A DNA stretch of 14,493 bases from Paratractidigestivibacter sp963658035 (GCA_963658035.1 CAVKOL010000055.1:1-14493); one strand, 5' to 3'. Positions 1-6,452 are shown, counted from the stretch's first letter. The notes: generated by a model not told the origin, from the letters alone. Made by a program: numbers and translations.

Positions 1-420
1 ATCGGCCTCAACATCCAGACGGGCGCCTGCGTGGCCGGCGCCGAGGGCGGCTGCCAGGCCGAGGTGGGAAGCGCGGCTGCCATGGCCGCGGCGGCCTGCA
101 CGCAGCTTTTAGGCGGCACGCCCGAGCAGGCGCTGACGGCCAGCTCCCTTGCCATCTCTAACCTCTTGGGCCTGGTTTGCGATCCGGTGGGCGGCCTCGT
201 CGAGGTTCCCTGCCAGGCGAGAAACGCCATCGGCGTGGCCGCGGCCTTCTCCAGCGCGCAGCTGGCCCTCTCGGGCGTGGGGCTCTTCGTGCCCTTCGAC
301 GAGGTGGTCCATGCCATGAGCGAGGTTGGCCACGCCCTTCCCGCGAGCCTTCGCGAGACGGCCCGCGGCGGCCTTGCGGCCACCCCGAGCGCCTGCGCGG
401 CCTGCGGAGGCTGCCGCTAA
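1..420 (+). CDS. sdaA: L-serine dehydratase (Fe-S dependent), alpha-domain C-terminus, partial
   Basis: The reading frame is open from base 1, so the 5' part lies outside the window; 139 residues remain before the stop at 418-420. The enzyme deaminates L-serine to pyruvate and ammonia in the cytoplasm with an oxygen-sensitive [4Fe-4S] cluster. Three cysteines sit in the family contexts GGCQAEVG, LVCDPVGG and VPCQ, at visible residues 18, 60 and 71. Their spacing (42 and 11) equals that of the three cluster cysteines known from the Legionella enzyme. The TPSACAAC region near the end is also typical. It cannot be told from the window whether this is the alpha subunit of a two-subunit enzyme or the end of a fused single-chain protein. 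It precedes the 5-oxoproline cluster in the same direction but is separated from it by 177 bases with a candidate promoter, so it is probably not in that operon. Confidence 0.95.
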   Translation: MGLNIQTGACVAGAEGGCQAEVGSAAAMAAAACTQLLGGTPEQALTASSLAISNLLGLVCDPVGGLVEVPCQARNAIGVAAAFSSAQLALSGVGLFVPFDEVVHAMSEVGHALPASLRETARGGLAATPSACAACGGCR

Positions 421-549
421 CACGGCGTGGTCTTCTCGCTAACTTTATGTAAAAAACGTAACAAACCAGATACATACATGGCCGTTGGGCTGCGGTTTTG
501 TTTCCTTCTGTAAAGTTGCTTTCCTCGTCATGAGACACGCGTTGAGTTT

Positions 550-576
550 TTGTGTACACTTCGTGAGTCTTGTAAT
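550..576 (+). promoter_or_regulatory. Candidate promoter and dyad upstream of the DUF969 gene
   Basis: A TGTAAT at 571-576 matches five of six bases of the -10 consensus, with a weak TTGTGT at 550-555 about 15 bases upstream. The perfect 8-bp palindrome GTGTACAC (552-559) overlaps the -35 area and could be an operator core. A start site near 582 would put the Shine-Dalgarno at the very 5' end of the message. The rest of the 421-597 gap is AT-richer than its surroundings and holds no gene that I can see. Confidence 0.35.
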
Positions 577-597
577 CCCCAAGTAGAGGAGGGCCTT

Positions 598-1311
598 ATG
601 GATCCTTTGGAGCTCCTCAAGCTTCTGGGCATTCTCATCGTCGTGGTGGGCTTTGCGCTTAAGCTTGACTCCATCCTCATCATCATGGTCGCCGCCGTGG
701 CGACCGCCCTGGTCGCGGGCATGGACCCGGTGACCTTCTTGTCCACCATGGGCAAGTCCTTCGTGTCTAACCGCTCGATGCTCATCTTCGTGATGACCTT
801 CGTGATCACGGGCACGCTGGAGAGAAACGGCCTTAAGCAGGCGGCCGCCGCGTTGATGTCCAAGTTCAAGGGCGCCACCGCCGGTATGGTCCTTGCCGCT
901 TACGGCGTCTTCCGCGTGATCTTCGCGGCCTTCAACGTCGGCTTCGGCGGCGTCGCCGGCTTCGTGCGCCCCGTCATCATGCCGATGGCCCAGGCCGCCG
1001 TCGAGGAGGACGGCCAGCCCATCGCCGAGGAGCAGCTCGAGCAGATCAAGGGCATGGCAGCCGGCATGGAGAACGTCACCTGGTTCTTTGGCCAGGTCCT
1101 GTTCGTCGGCGGCTCGGGTGGCCTGCTTGTCCAGTCCACCTTGGCTAACCTCGGCTACACCGTCGAGCTGATCGACATCGCCGCCGTCGAGGTCCCCGTC
1201 GCCATCATCTCCACCCTGGTCGCCATCGTCTACTACCAGATCGTGGACAAGAAGCTCATGAAGAAGTACCACGCGGCACCTGCTGCCGCCGCGAACGGAG
1301 GTGAGAAGTAA
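598..1311 (+). CDS. 5-oxoproline transporter, DUF969 family subunit
   Basis: A 237-residue integral membrane protein recognised as DUF969. These proteins are encoded with DUF979 partners and are annotated as subunits of a 5-oxoproline (pyroglutamate) transporter from gene-context work. Hydrophobic segments lie near residues 6-40 (a hairpin), 58-75, 95-120, 160-180 and 195-218. Family-like glycine-rich loops are GGVAGFVRP and WFFGQVLFVGGSGG. The C-terminus is a short Lys/Ala-rich cytoplasmic tail. The ATG at 598 is chosen because AGGAGG at 587-592 sits 5 bases upstream; upstream in-frame alternatives lack a ribosome-binding site. Its stop overlaps the start of the next gene (TAATG at 1309-1313), implying translational coupling and a fixed partnership. 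Family identity is firm; substrate is known at family level only, and transport direction is not shown by the sequence. Confidence 0.9.
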   Translation: MDPLELLKLLGILIVVVGFALKLDSILIIMVAAVATALVAGMDPVTFLSTMGKSFVSNRSMLIFVMTFVITGTLERNGLKQAAAALMSKFKGATAGMVLAAYGVFRVIFAAFNVGFGGVAGFVRPVIMPMAQAAVEEDGQPIAEEQLEQIKGMAAGMENVTWFFGQVLFVGGSGGLLVQSTLANLGYTVELIDIAAVEVPVAIISTLVAIVYYQIVDKKLMKKYHAAPAAAANGGEK

Positions 1312-2270
1312 TGGAGGCCTTCATCACCTACTTCACCAGCGCAGACGTGACCTTGTCCAACAAGCTTCTCGAGGTCGTCTACATCATCATCGGCCTTGTG
1401 TGCCTCTACACCGGCATCATCAACGCCAAGGACGAGACCAACGAGAAGCGCCCCGGCACCGCCGCTTTCTGGTGCATCCTGGGCATCCTTCTGGTCCTGG
1501 GCAAGTGGATCCCCGAGTGGGCCGCCGGCGCTCTTCTCGTGTGCATGTGCATCCCGCCCATCATCAAGCAGGTGGGCAAGGGCACCAAGGGCATCCCGAC
1601 CGTCGAGGAGATGGAGGGCAACTTCAACAAGATCGGCATGAAGATCTTCGCCCCCTCTTTGTGCATCGGTGGTTTCGCCCTGGTCTTCGCCCTCTTCACC
1701 AAGATCAGCTCGCTTGTGGGCCTGACCTTTGGCGTTATCGTGGGCGGCATCCTGCTCATGGTCTTCTCGCGTGACAACAACCCCCGCGTCTTCCTCGGCG
1801 ACTGCCGCCGCATGCTTGACACCGTGGGCCCGCTGTCCATGCTCCCGACCCTGCTTGCCGGCCTTGGCTCTGTCTTTACCGCCGCGGGCGTCGGCGACGT
1901 CATCTCTCAGCTTGTCTCGGGCATCATCCCCGACGGCAACGCCGTGATCGGCATCATCGTCTACGCTATTGGCATGGCCCTGTTCACCATGATCATGGGC
2001 AACGCCTACGGCGCCATCACCGTTATGACCGTGGGCATCGGCGCTCCGTTTGTCCTGGCCCTGGGCGCCAACCCCACCATCATCGGCTCCCTGGCCCTGA
2101 CCTGCGGCTTCTGCGGCACCCTCATGACCCCCATGGCCGCGAACTTCAACATAGTCCCGGTGGCCATCCTGGACATGAAGGACGAGTACGGCGTCATCAA
2201 GAAGCAGATCCCCGTCGCCTTGATCATGCTGGCCGTCCAGATCTGCTACATGATTTTCTTTGGCCTGTAA
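1311..2270 (+). CDS. 5-oxoproline transporter, DUF979 family subunit
   Basis: A 319-residue polytopic membrane protein of the DUF979 family, the obligate neighbour of DUF969. It has about eight or nine hydrophobic stretches, for example near residues 18-38, 55-80, 112-150, 175-215 and 225-265, and a last helix at the extreme C-terminus. Conserved-looking loops include MGNAYGAITVMTVGIGAPF and CGFCGTLMTPMAANFN, which are reminiscent of large carboxylate permeases. Its Shine-Dalgarno (GGAGGTGA, around 1297-1304) lies inside the end of the DUF969 gene and the ATG overlaps that gene's stop, so the two subunits should be made together. The following pcp gene fits a pathway in which pyroglutamate is released from peptides and moved across the membrane. 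The exact transport mechanism is unknown. Confidence 0.9.
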   Translation: MEAFITYFTSADVTLSNKLLEVVYIIIGLVCLYTGIINAKDETNEKRPGTAAFWCILGILLVLGKWIPEWAAGALLVCMCIPPIIKQVGKGTKGIPTVEEMEGNFNKIGMKIFAPSLCIGGFALVFALFTKISSLVGLTFGVIVGGILLMVFSRDNNPRVFLGDCRRMLDTVGPLSMLPTLLAGLGSVFTAAGVGDVISQLVSGIIPDGNAVIGIIVYAIGMALFTMIMGNAYGAITVMTVGIGAPFVLALGANPTIIGSLALTCGFCGTLMTPMAANFNIVPVAILDMKDEYGVIKKQIPVALIMLAVQICYMIFFGL

Positions 2271-2273
2271 GCG

Positions 2274-2303
2274 TTGAATACCGCTTTAGGCAGAGGGTAA
2301 AAT
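2274..2303 (+). promoter_or_regulatory. Candidate internal promoter for pcp
   Basis: TTGAAT (2274-2279) and TAAAAT (2298-2303) are separated by 18 bases directly after the DUF979 stop, matching four and five of six sigma-70 consensus bases. An 8-bp direct repeat, CGCTTTAG (2282-2289 and 2304-2311), brackets the -10 hexamer with a 22-base period, which could be a regulator-binding arrangement. This would let pcp be transcribed apart from the transporter genes. Confidence 0.5.
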
Positions 2304-2319
2304 CGCTTTAGCTACTGGT

Positions 2320-2355
2320 AAAGGCGCCGCGCCCATCACAGGCTCGGCGCCTTTT
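2320..2355 (+). terminator. Hairpin with T-run between DUF979 and pcp (terminator or attenuator)
   Basis: Arms aaaggcgccg (2320-2329) and cggcgccttt (2345-2354) are perfectly complementary over 10 bp around a 15-base loop, and the 3' arm runs into TTTT. By form it is an intrinsic terminator for the DUF969-DUF979 transcript. Because the candidate pcp promoter is upstream of it, it would also lie in the pcp leader and could act as an attenuator or 5' stabilising stem. Confidence 0.65.
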
Positions 2356-2375
2356 CTCTAAGAAAGGTGTTTGCC

Positions 2376-3026
2376 ATGAAAATCCTGGTTACTGGTTTTC
2401 AGCCCTTTGGCGGCGAGTCCATCAACCCCGCCTACGAGGCCGTCCGTCGCCTTCCCGCCACCATCGCTGGCGCCGACGTCGTGACCGTCGAGATCCCCGT
2501 GGTCTACAAGAAGGGCCCCGCCGCCGTCGAGGCCGCTATCCAGGCCGAGAACCCCGACATGGTCCTGTGCGTGGGCCAGGCCGGCGGCCGCACCCAGATC
2601 ACGCCCGAGTTCGTGGGCATCAACTACGCGAACTTCCGCATCCCCGACAACGAGGGCTTCCAGCCCCTGGCCACCAAGCTCGAGGCTGACGGCCCCGACG
2701 CCTACTTTGCCACCATCCCGGTGCAGGCCATGGCCGATGCCGCCCTGCAGGCCGGCATCCCCGCGGGCGTCTCTTACACCGCCGGCACCTACTGCTGCAA
2801 CGAGGTCCTGTACTCGCTGATGTACACCCTGGACCACAACCACCCCGGCGTGCGCGGCGGCTTTGTGCACGTGCCCTACCTGGACTCCCAGGCCGCCAAC
2901 CTCAAGGCCGGCACCCCGTCCATGAGCCTTGAGCGCATCACCGAGGGCCTTGCCCTCATGGTCGAGGCCATGGTGACCCACGAGGGCGAGGACATCGTCT
3001 CGGCCTCTGCCGGCTGCGAGCACTAG
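2376..3026 (+). CDS. pcp: Pyroglutamyl-peptidase I
   Basis: A 216-residue cytoplasmic cysteine peptidase of family C15, the usual length (about 215). It removes N-terminal pyroglutamate (5-oxoproline) from peptides. Recognisable elements are the N-terminal MKILVTGFQPFGGE, the GQAGGR...ITPE segment supplying the catalytic glutamate, GTYCCNEV with the catalytic cysteine, and GFVHVPYL with the catalytic histidine, so the Glu-Cys-His triad is intact. The ATG at 2376 is preferred over the in-frame GTG at 2367 because AAGAAAGG (2360-2367) lies 8 bases upstream and the protein then begins exactly like other family members. It follows the 5-oxoproline transporter genes, consistent with a common pyroglutamate role, and is 3 bases from the next gene. 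Confidence 0.96.
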   Translation: MKILVTGFQPFGGESINPAYEAVRRLPATIAGADVVTVEIPVVYKKGPAAVEAAIQAENPDMVLCVGQAGGRTQITPEFVGINYANFRIPDNEGFQPLATKLEADGPDAYFATIPVQAMADAALQAGIPAGVSYTAGTYCCNEVLYSLMYTLDHNHPGVRGGFVHVPYLDSQAANLKAGTPSMSLERITEGLALMVEAMVTHEGEDIVSASAGCEH

Positions 3027-3029
3027 CAC

Positions 3030-3551
3030 GTGGGCGTCAAGCTAGACATTACCGTGGCACCCCTTGAAGACGAGCGCGTCTTTAGGGGGTGCTCCATTGA
3101 GACCTGCGAGAAGAAGGTCTTTGACGACGGCGCTGTGCTGGCCCGCAAGTTCGCGCAGGTCAAAGAGAGCGTCGCGGGTCGCGTGATGCCGGTTGTCTCT
3201 GCCGCTGTTTCGTTTGTGCCGGGGGAGGACGGGACATACCGGTTCTTCATGGGCGACGAGGTCGAGGCCCGCGCGGGCAAGAAGGCCCAGGAGGGCCTGG
3301 AGGACGTGCGCGTGCCGACGGGGACCTTGGTCGCCGTTGTGCCGGTGAAGTTCCATCTGCAGGCCTCTGCCGCGCTGGCAGCTGCGCAGGTGCGCAAGGC
3401 CTTCTACGAGGACTGGCTGCCCAACAGCGGCTACGTGAGCGCCGATGACCTGGGCTTTGTCGACGTCGAGCTCTACCACTACCGCCGCCGCCGCTTCCGC
3501 CGCGCCCGCAAGATGGTCTTGGACCTGATGTTCATCGTCAAACCCGCGTAG
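3030..3551 (+). CDS. GyrI-like/AraC effector-binding domain protein (stand-alone)
   Basis: A 173-residue protein resembling the GyrI-like small-molecule-binding fold found at the C-terminus of some AraC and MerR regulators. Supporting segments are GTYRFFMGDEVEA (about 68-80), VPTGTLVAVV (95-104), YEDWLPNSGY (126-135), a VELY motif (146-149) and a final hydrophobic strand LDLMFIVKP. No helix-turn-helix is seen, so it is a stand-alone domain. The GTG at 3030 starts 3 bases after the pcp stop; no clear ribosome-binding site precedes it, suggesting translational coupling to pcp. Residues 151-161 form an unusual arginine cluster (YRRRRFRRARK) encoded by runs of CGC. It may sense a ligand linked to peptide or pyroglutamate metabolism, but this rests only on position. 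Family call is moderate; function is unknown. Confidence 0.65.
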   Translation: MGVKLDITVAPLEDERVFRGCSIETCEKKVFDDGAVLARKFAQVKESVAGRVMPVVSAAVSFVPGEDGTYRFFMGDEVEARAGKKAQEGLEDVRVPTGTLVAVVPVKFHLQASAALAAAQVRKAFYEDWLPNSGYVSADDLGFVDVELYHYRRRRFRRARKMVLDLMFIVKPA

Positions 3552-3576
3552 GTGGCGCTGTCCTTCTTTCAACTCG

Positions 3577-3613
3577 AAGGGCCCCGGAGTCCGATTGCGA
3601 CTCCGGGGCCCTT
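3577..3613 (+). terminator. Strong hairpin after the GyrI-like gene
   Basis: A perfect 15-bp stem, aagggccccggagtc (3577-3591) with gactccggggccctt (3599-3613), closes a 7-base loop 25 bases after the stop. The following sequence is only moderately T-rich (CTTCTCGCAT). Symmetry would allow it to stop transcription from either side, which suits the convergent cupin gene. Confidence 0.8.
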
Positions 3614-3623
3614 CTCGCATGGG

Positions 3624-3723
3624 AAAACTCCTCACCTAGTCTCTGTATTTGAGTGATGGGCTTCTTGGCAACTGGGGTTTTGTTGGCGAGAAGCCCTAAA
3701 AGAGATGGTAGGTGAGGAGTTTT
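3624..3723. repeat. 100-nt palindromic element between convergent genes
   Basis: The ends are a perfect 15-bp inverted repeat: aaaactcctcaccta (3624-3638) and taggtgaggagtttt (3709-3723). Pairing continues inward imperfectly (tctct near 3641-3645 against agaga at 3701-3705), then through gggcttct (3658-3665) with agaagccc (3689-3696) and CAAC/GTTG (3669-3672 and 3682-3685). The unit could therefore fold into one long stem-loop on either strand. Both strands read a stem followed by TTTT, so it could act as a bidirectional terminator. It could equally be a small palindromic dispersed repeat (REP/MITE-like). No target-site duplication is evident. The remainder of the 3552-3752 gap shows no gene. 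Confidence 0.6.
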
Positions 3724-3752
3724 GCGGGTGCGCGTGTGGCTACGACCTCGCC

Positions 3753-4094
3753 TTACCCCAAGTGGTGCTCGGGGACGACGCAGAAGACCTCGCAGGGGTC
3801 GGTGTCGCTGGCGTTGTACATGGCGTGGCTGTGGCCTTCGGGGCAGTAGTGGGAGTTGCCGGCCTCGACGATCTCCTCGGTGCCGTCGTAGTTGAACTTC
3901 ACGCAGCCCTTGACCACGTAGATGATCTCGGCGTTCTTTTCGTGCAGGTGGTAGCCGCTCGTGCAGCCGGGCTCCACGCGGCCGTAGATGATCTTGCACT
4001 TGCCGTCGTCGTGCATCTTGGCATCGAAGTGGCCCTCGCCGCCCTTGAAGTTGGGGATAGAGACAAACTCCTCGTTGTTGAAGTCGATGACCAT
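3753..4094 (-). CDS. Single-domain cupin protein
   Basis: A 113-residue small cupin. Motif 1, G(X)5HXH(X)4E(X)6G, is complete at residues 43-63 with H49, H51 and E56; motif 2, PXG(X)2H(X)3N, is complete at 85-94 with H90. These are the four usual metal ligands, so it should bind a divalent metal. There is no second domain or DNA-binding region, so enzyme versus binding protein cannot be decided; small cupins of this size include isomerases, dioxygenases and proteins of unknown role. Its ATG (4094-4092) has a GAGGAGAGG ribosome-binding site just upstream. It lies downstream of gltX on the same strand but behind a hairpin, so it is probably transcribed separately or by read-through. The 3624-3723 element lies beyond its stop. 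Confidence 0.85.
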   Translation of the reverse strand: MVIDFNNEEFVSIPNFKGGEGHFDAKMHDDGKCKIIYGRVEPGCTSGYHLHEKNAEIIYVVKGCVKFNYDGTEEIVEAGNSHYCPEGHSHAMYNASDTDPCEVFCVVPEHHLG

Positions 4095-4116
4095 GAACCT
4101 CTCCTCTCACAAATAA

Positions 4117-4141
4117 GGACCAGGGCCTGATCCCCTGGTCC
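4117..4141 (-). terminator. Hairpin terminator after gltX
   Basis: ggaccaggg (4117-4125) pairs with ccctggtcc (4133-4141) around a 7-base loop. Read on the minus strand, the hairpin comes 22 bases after the gltX stop and is followed by TTATTTGTG, a short U-rich run. It separates gltX from the cupin gene. Confidence 0.7.
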
Positions 4142-4163
4142 CAATAAACACCAGTTAAATCGA

Positions 4164-5648
4164 CTAGAGCGCCATCGCGCGGGCACGCTCGACGCGTGCC
4201 AGGCAGTCGGCGCGGCCAACCAGGGCCATGGTCTCGCCCAGCGGAGGCGACACCATGTTGCCGCACACGGCCACGCGCACGGCCTGGAAGACCACGCGCT
4301 TCTTGAGGTCAAGCGCCTCGGGCAGGGGCTCCAGGGCAGCGTCGATCGCCTCGGCGCTCCAGTTGTCCTCGTCCACGGCGAGAAGGGCCTCGCGGGCGGC
4401 GTCCAAAATCGCGCCCATGCCCTCCTTGGCAAGGCCCTTGGCCACGGACTTCTCGTCGTACTCAAGGGTGTCGGCGGTGGCAAAGACCGGGGCGCACACG
4501 GTCACGACGTCGGCCGGGAACTTGGTGCGCGGCTTCACGATGGCGGCCAGGGCGTCGATCCAGGCCTCGTCGTACTCCACGTCGCCGGCGATAAGGCCGG
4601 CCTCGTGCAGCTCGGGCACCATGACCTGGTCGGCGAACTCGGCGTCGGACATCGAGCGGATGTACTCGGCCTGGATCCAGTCGAGCTTCTTGGGGTCGAA
4701 GGTCGCCGGGTTCTTGGACACGTGGTCCAGGCTAAACTTGGACGCCAGCTCTGCGCGCGGCACGATGGTCGTCTCGCCGTCGGGGGACCAGCCGAGAAGG
4801 GCCAGGTAGTTGACGAAGGCGTCGGAGAGGTAGCCCGCGTCGCGGTACTCCTCGACGTTGGTCGCGCCGTGGCGCTTGGAGAGCTTCTTGCCGTCCTCGC
4901 CCAAGATCATGGAGATGTGCGCAAACTCGGGCACGGGGGCCCCCAGGGCCTCGTAGACCATGACCTGGCGCGGGGTGTTGGACAGGTGGTCGTCGCCGCG
5001 GATGACGTGGGTGATGCCCATCATGGCGTCGTCGACCACGGTGGCGAAGTTGTAGGTGGGGGTGCCGTCCGAGCGGAAGATCACGAAGTCGTCCAGCTCG
5101 CGGGCGTTGAAGGTCACGTCGCCGTGGACCGCGTCGTGCACCACGACGTCGCCGCGGTCAAGGGGCACCTTGATGCGTAGGACGTAGGGCTCGCCGGCCT
5201 CGATGCGGGCGCGGGCCTCGGCGTCGTCGATGTCGCGGCAGGTGCGCTGGTAGCCCTGGAAGGGATCCTTGCGCTCCTGGGCGGCGGCGCGGTCGGCCGC
5301 GAGCTTCTCGGCGGTGCAGAAGCAGGGGTAGGCCTTGCCCTCGTCCCAAAGGCGCTGGGCCGCGGCCTTGTAGAGGTCCAGGCGCTCGGTCTGGGCGTAC
5401 GGGCCAAAGTCGCCGCCGACCTCGGGGCCCTCGTCCCAGTCAAGCCCCAGCCAGCGCATGGCGCGCAAGATGATGTCGGTGTTCTCCTGCGTGGAACGGG
5501 TGGGGTCGGTGTCGTCGATGCGCAAGATAAAGACGCCGTCGTTGGCGCGGGCAAAGGCCCAGTTGAAGATTGCCGTGCGGGCGCCGCCCACGTGCAGCTT
5601 GCCGGTGGGGGAAGGCGCGAAGCGAACGCGTACCTGCTTGTCAGACAT
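4164..5648 (-). CDS. gltX: Glutamyl-tRNA synthetase
   Basis: A 494-residue class I aminoacyl-tRNA synthetase that charges tRNA-Glu with glutamate, of normal bacterial length. The N-terminal Rossmann fold carries RFAPSPTGKLHVGGART with the HIGH-type signature (HVGG), and KLSKRHG is the KMSKS loop. The C-terminal third is the helical anticodon-binding domain. The zinc-knuckle region has CFC followed 26 residues later by C-R-D, where E. coli has CxC...CxH; three of four ligands are present and Asp replaces His. The ATG (5648-5646) follows the ribosome-binding site CCAGGAG 6 bases upstream; an open frame extends much further 5' but without family similarity. Many actinobacteria need a non-discriminating enzyme plus GatCAB to make Gln-tRNA; the sequence does not settle that here. 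Confidence 0.97.
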   Translation of the reverse strand: MSDKQVRVRFAPSPTGKLHVGGARTAIFNWAFARANDGVFILRIDDTDPTRSTQENTDIILRAMRWLGLDWDEGPEVGGDFGPYAQTERLDLYKAAAQRLWDEGKAYPCFCTAEKLAADRAAAQERKDPFQGYQRTCRDIDDAEARARIEAGEPYVLRIKVPLDRGDVVVHDAVHGDVTFNARELDDFVIFRSDGTPTYNFATVVDDAMMGITHVIRGDDHLSNTPRQVMVYEALGAPVPEFAHISMILGEDGKKLSKRHGATNVEEYRDAGYLSDAFVNYLALLGWSPDGETTIVPRAELASKFSLDHVSKNPATFDPKKLDWIQAEYIRSMSDAEFADQVMVPELHEAGLIAGDVEYDEAWIDALAAIVKPRTKFPADVVTVCAPVFATADTLEYDEKSVAKGLAKEGMGAILDAAREALLAVDEDNWSAEAIDAALEPLPEALDLKKRVVFQAVRVAVCGNMVSPPLGETMALVGRADCLARVERARAMAL

Positions 5649-5687
5649 GCGGTCTCCTGGATTCAAGTGAGTTTCACAAACTCCTAA

Positions 5688-5693
5688 AGTATA
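5688..5693 (-). promoter_or_regulatory. Candidate -10 element for gltX
   Basis: On the minus strand TATACT (5693-5688) matches five of six bases of the -10 consensus and would give a leader of roughly 30 bases. The sequence 17 bases further upstream (GTCCTT) is a poor -35 box, so the promoter is only a candidate. Confidence 0.4.
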
Positions 5694-5737
5694 GCCGCTA
5701 CAGCGCCGAGAAGGACGCACGGCCCGCGGCCAGACGG

Positions 5738-5844
5738 CGTTGACATAATTTGGTGACGCGTTCCGGGTCAATCGTGCAACGGCCGTTGTTTTCGCTGGTT
5801 TTCGTGCTAGAGTCACATGCTGTGCCGTTGACTTATTTGAATAA
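5738..5844 (+). promoter_or_regulatory. Control region of the acetyltransferase pair
   Basis: A plausible promoter is TTGTTT (5786-5791), 16 bases, TAGAGT (5808-5813), the latter preceded by TG as in extended -10 elements. It is bracketed by a near-direct repeat: CGTTGACATAATT (5738-5750) and CGTTGACTTATTT (5826-5838), identical at 11 of 13 positions. The second copy runs into a palindrome, TTATT-TG-AATAA (5833-5844), next to the Shine-Dalgarno. These could be paired regulator sites. The TTGACA inside the first repeat has no good -10 partner. No other structure was recognised in 5649-5858. Confidence 0.4.
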
Positions 5845-5858
5845 GGAGGGAATGGCTT

Positions 5859-6452
5859 ATGAACACCTGGGAAAGGCTTAAGCAGGGGCTGGTCTACAAC
5901 GACTTCGACGAGGACCTCTTTAATCGCCGCGTCAAGGCAAAGAAGCTCTTTCGCGCCTACAACGCGAGCGACGACGACCAGGTAGAGCTGCGAGAAGACC
6001 TTATGCGCCAGCTCTTTGGCTCGGTTGGCGAGCGCGTGTGGATCGAGCCCGACTTCAAGTGCGAGTTTGGCTGCAATATCCACATCCAAGACGACGTCTA
6101 CATCAACTTTGGGTGCGTCATCCTTGACTGCGCCGAGGTCACGATAGGCGAGCACACCCTGCTGGGCCCCAACGTGGGCCTCTACGCCGCCAACCACTCC
6201 ATCGACGCCGAGGAGCGCATAAAGGGCGGCTGCCAGGGTAAGCCCATTCGCATTGGCAAGAACTGCTGGCTGGGCGGCGACGTCAAGGTGGTGCCTGGCG
6301 TCACCATTGGCGACGGCACGATCATTGGCACGGGCAGCATCGTGACCCACGACATCCCCGCCGGCGTCATCGCGGTGGGCAACCCTTGCCGCGTCCTTCG
6401 CCCCATCACCGACGCCGATAAGACCGACTACCTGAACGTTATTGGAGAATAA
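5859..6452 (+). CDS. Maltose/galactoside-type sugar O-acetyltransferase (copy 1)
   Basis: A 197-residue left-handed beta-helix acetyltransferase of the LacA/Maa/NodL type, which transfers acetyl from acetyl-CoA to sugar hydroxyls in the cytoplasm. Residues 1-50 form the helical N-terminal domain (WERLKQGLVYNDFDEDL); hexapeptide repeats run from about 60 to 165. H113 in ANHSIDAEER matches the catalytic histidine position, and N83 in YINFG is conserved. The C-terminal AVGNPCRVLRPI is typical. The ATG at 5859 has AGGAGGG 8 bases upstream; an earlier out-of-frame ATG at 5852 is too close to that site and soon stops. The gene is followed 2 bases later by a paralogue, so the two are almost certainly cotranscribed. 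The true acceptor is unknown; 'maltose' in such names is conventional. Confidence 0.92.
   Translation: MNTWERLKQGLVYNDFDEDLFNRRVKAKKLFRAYNASDDDQVELREDLMRQLFGSVGERVWIEPDFKCEFGCNIHIQDDVYINFGCVILDCAEVTIGEHTLLGPNVGLYAANHSIDAEERIKGGCQGKPIRIGKNCWLGGDVKVVPGVTIGDGTIIGTGSIVTHDIPAGVIAVGNPCRVLRPITDADKTDYLNVIGE

Noticed and set aside
445..1272. 275-codon minus-strand frame across the DUF969 gene
   Set aside because: Asp/Gly/His-rich antisense translation typical of high-GC shadows, overlapping a clear membrane protein with its own ribosome-binding site.
5740..5745. Perfect TTGACA as -35 box for the acetyltransferase pair
   Set aside because: No acceptable -10 lies 15-19 bases downstream; the promoter at 5786-5813 is more plausible.
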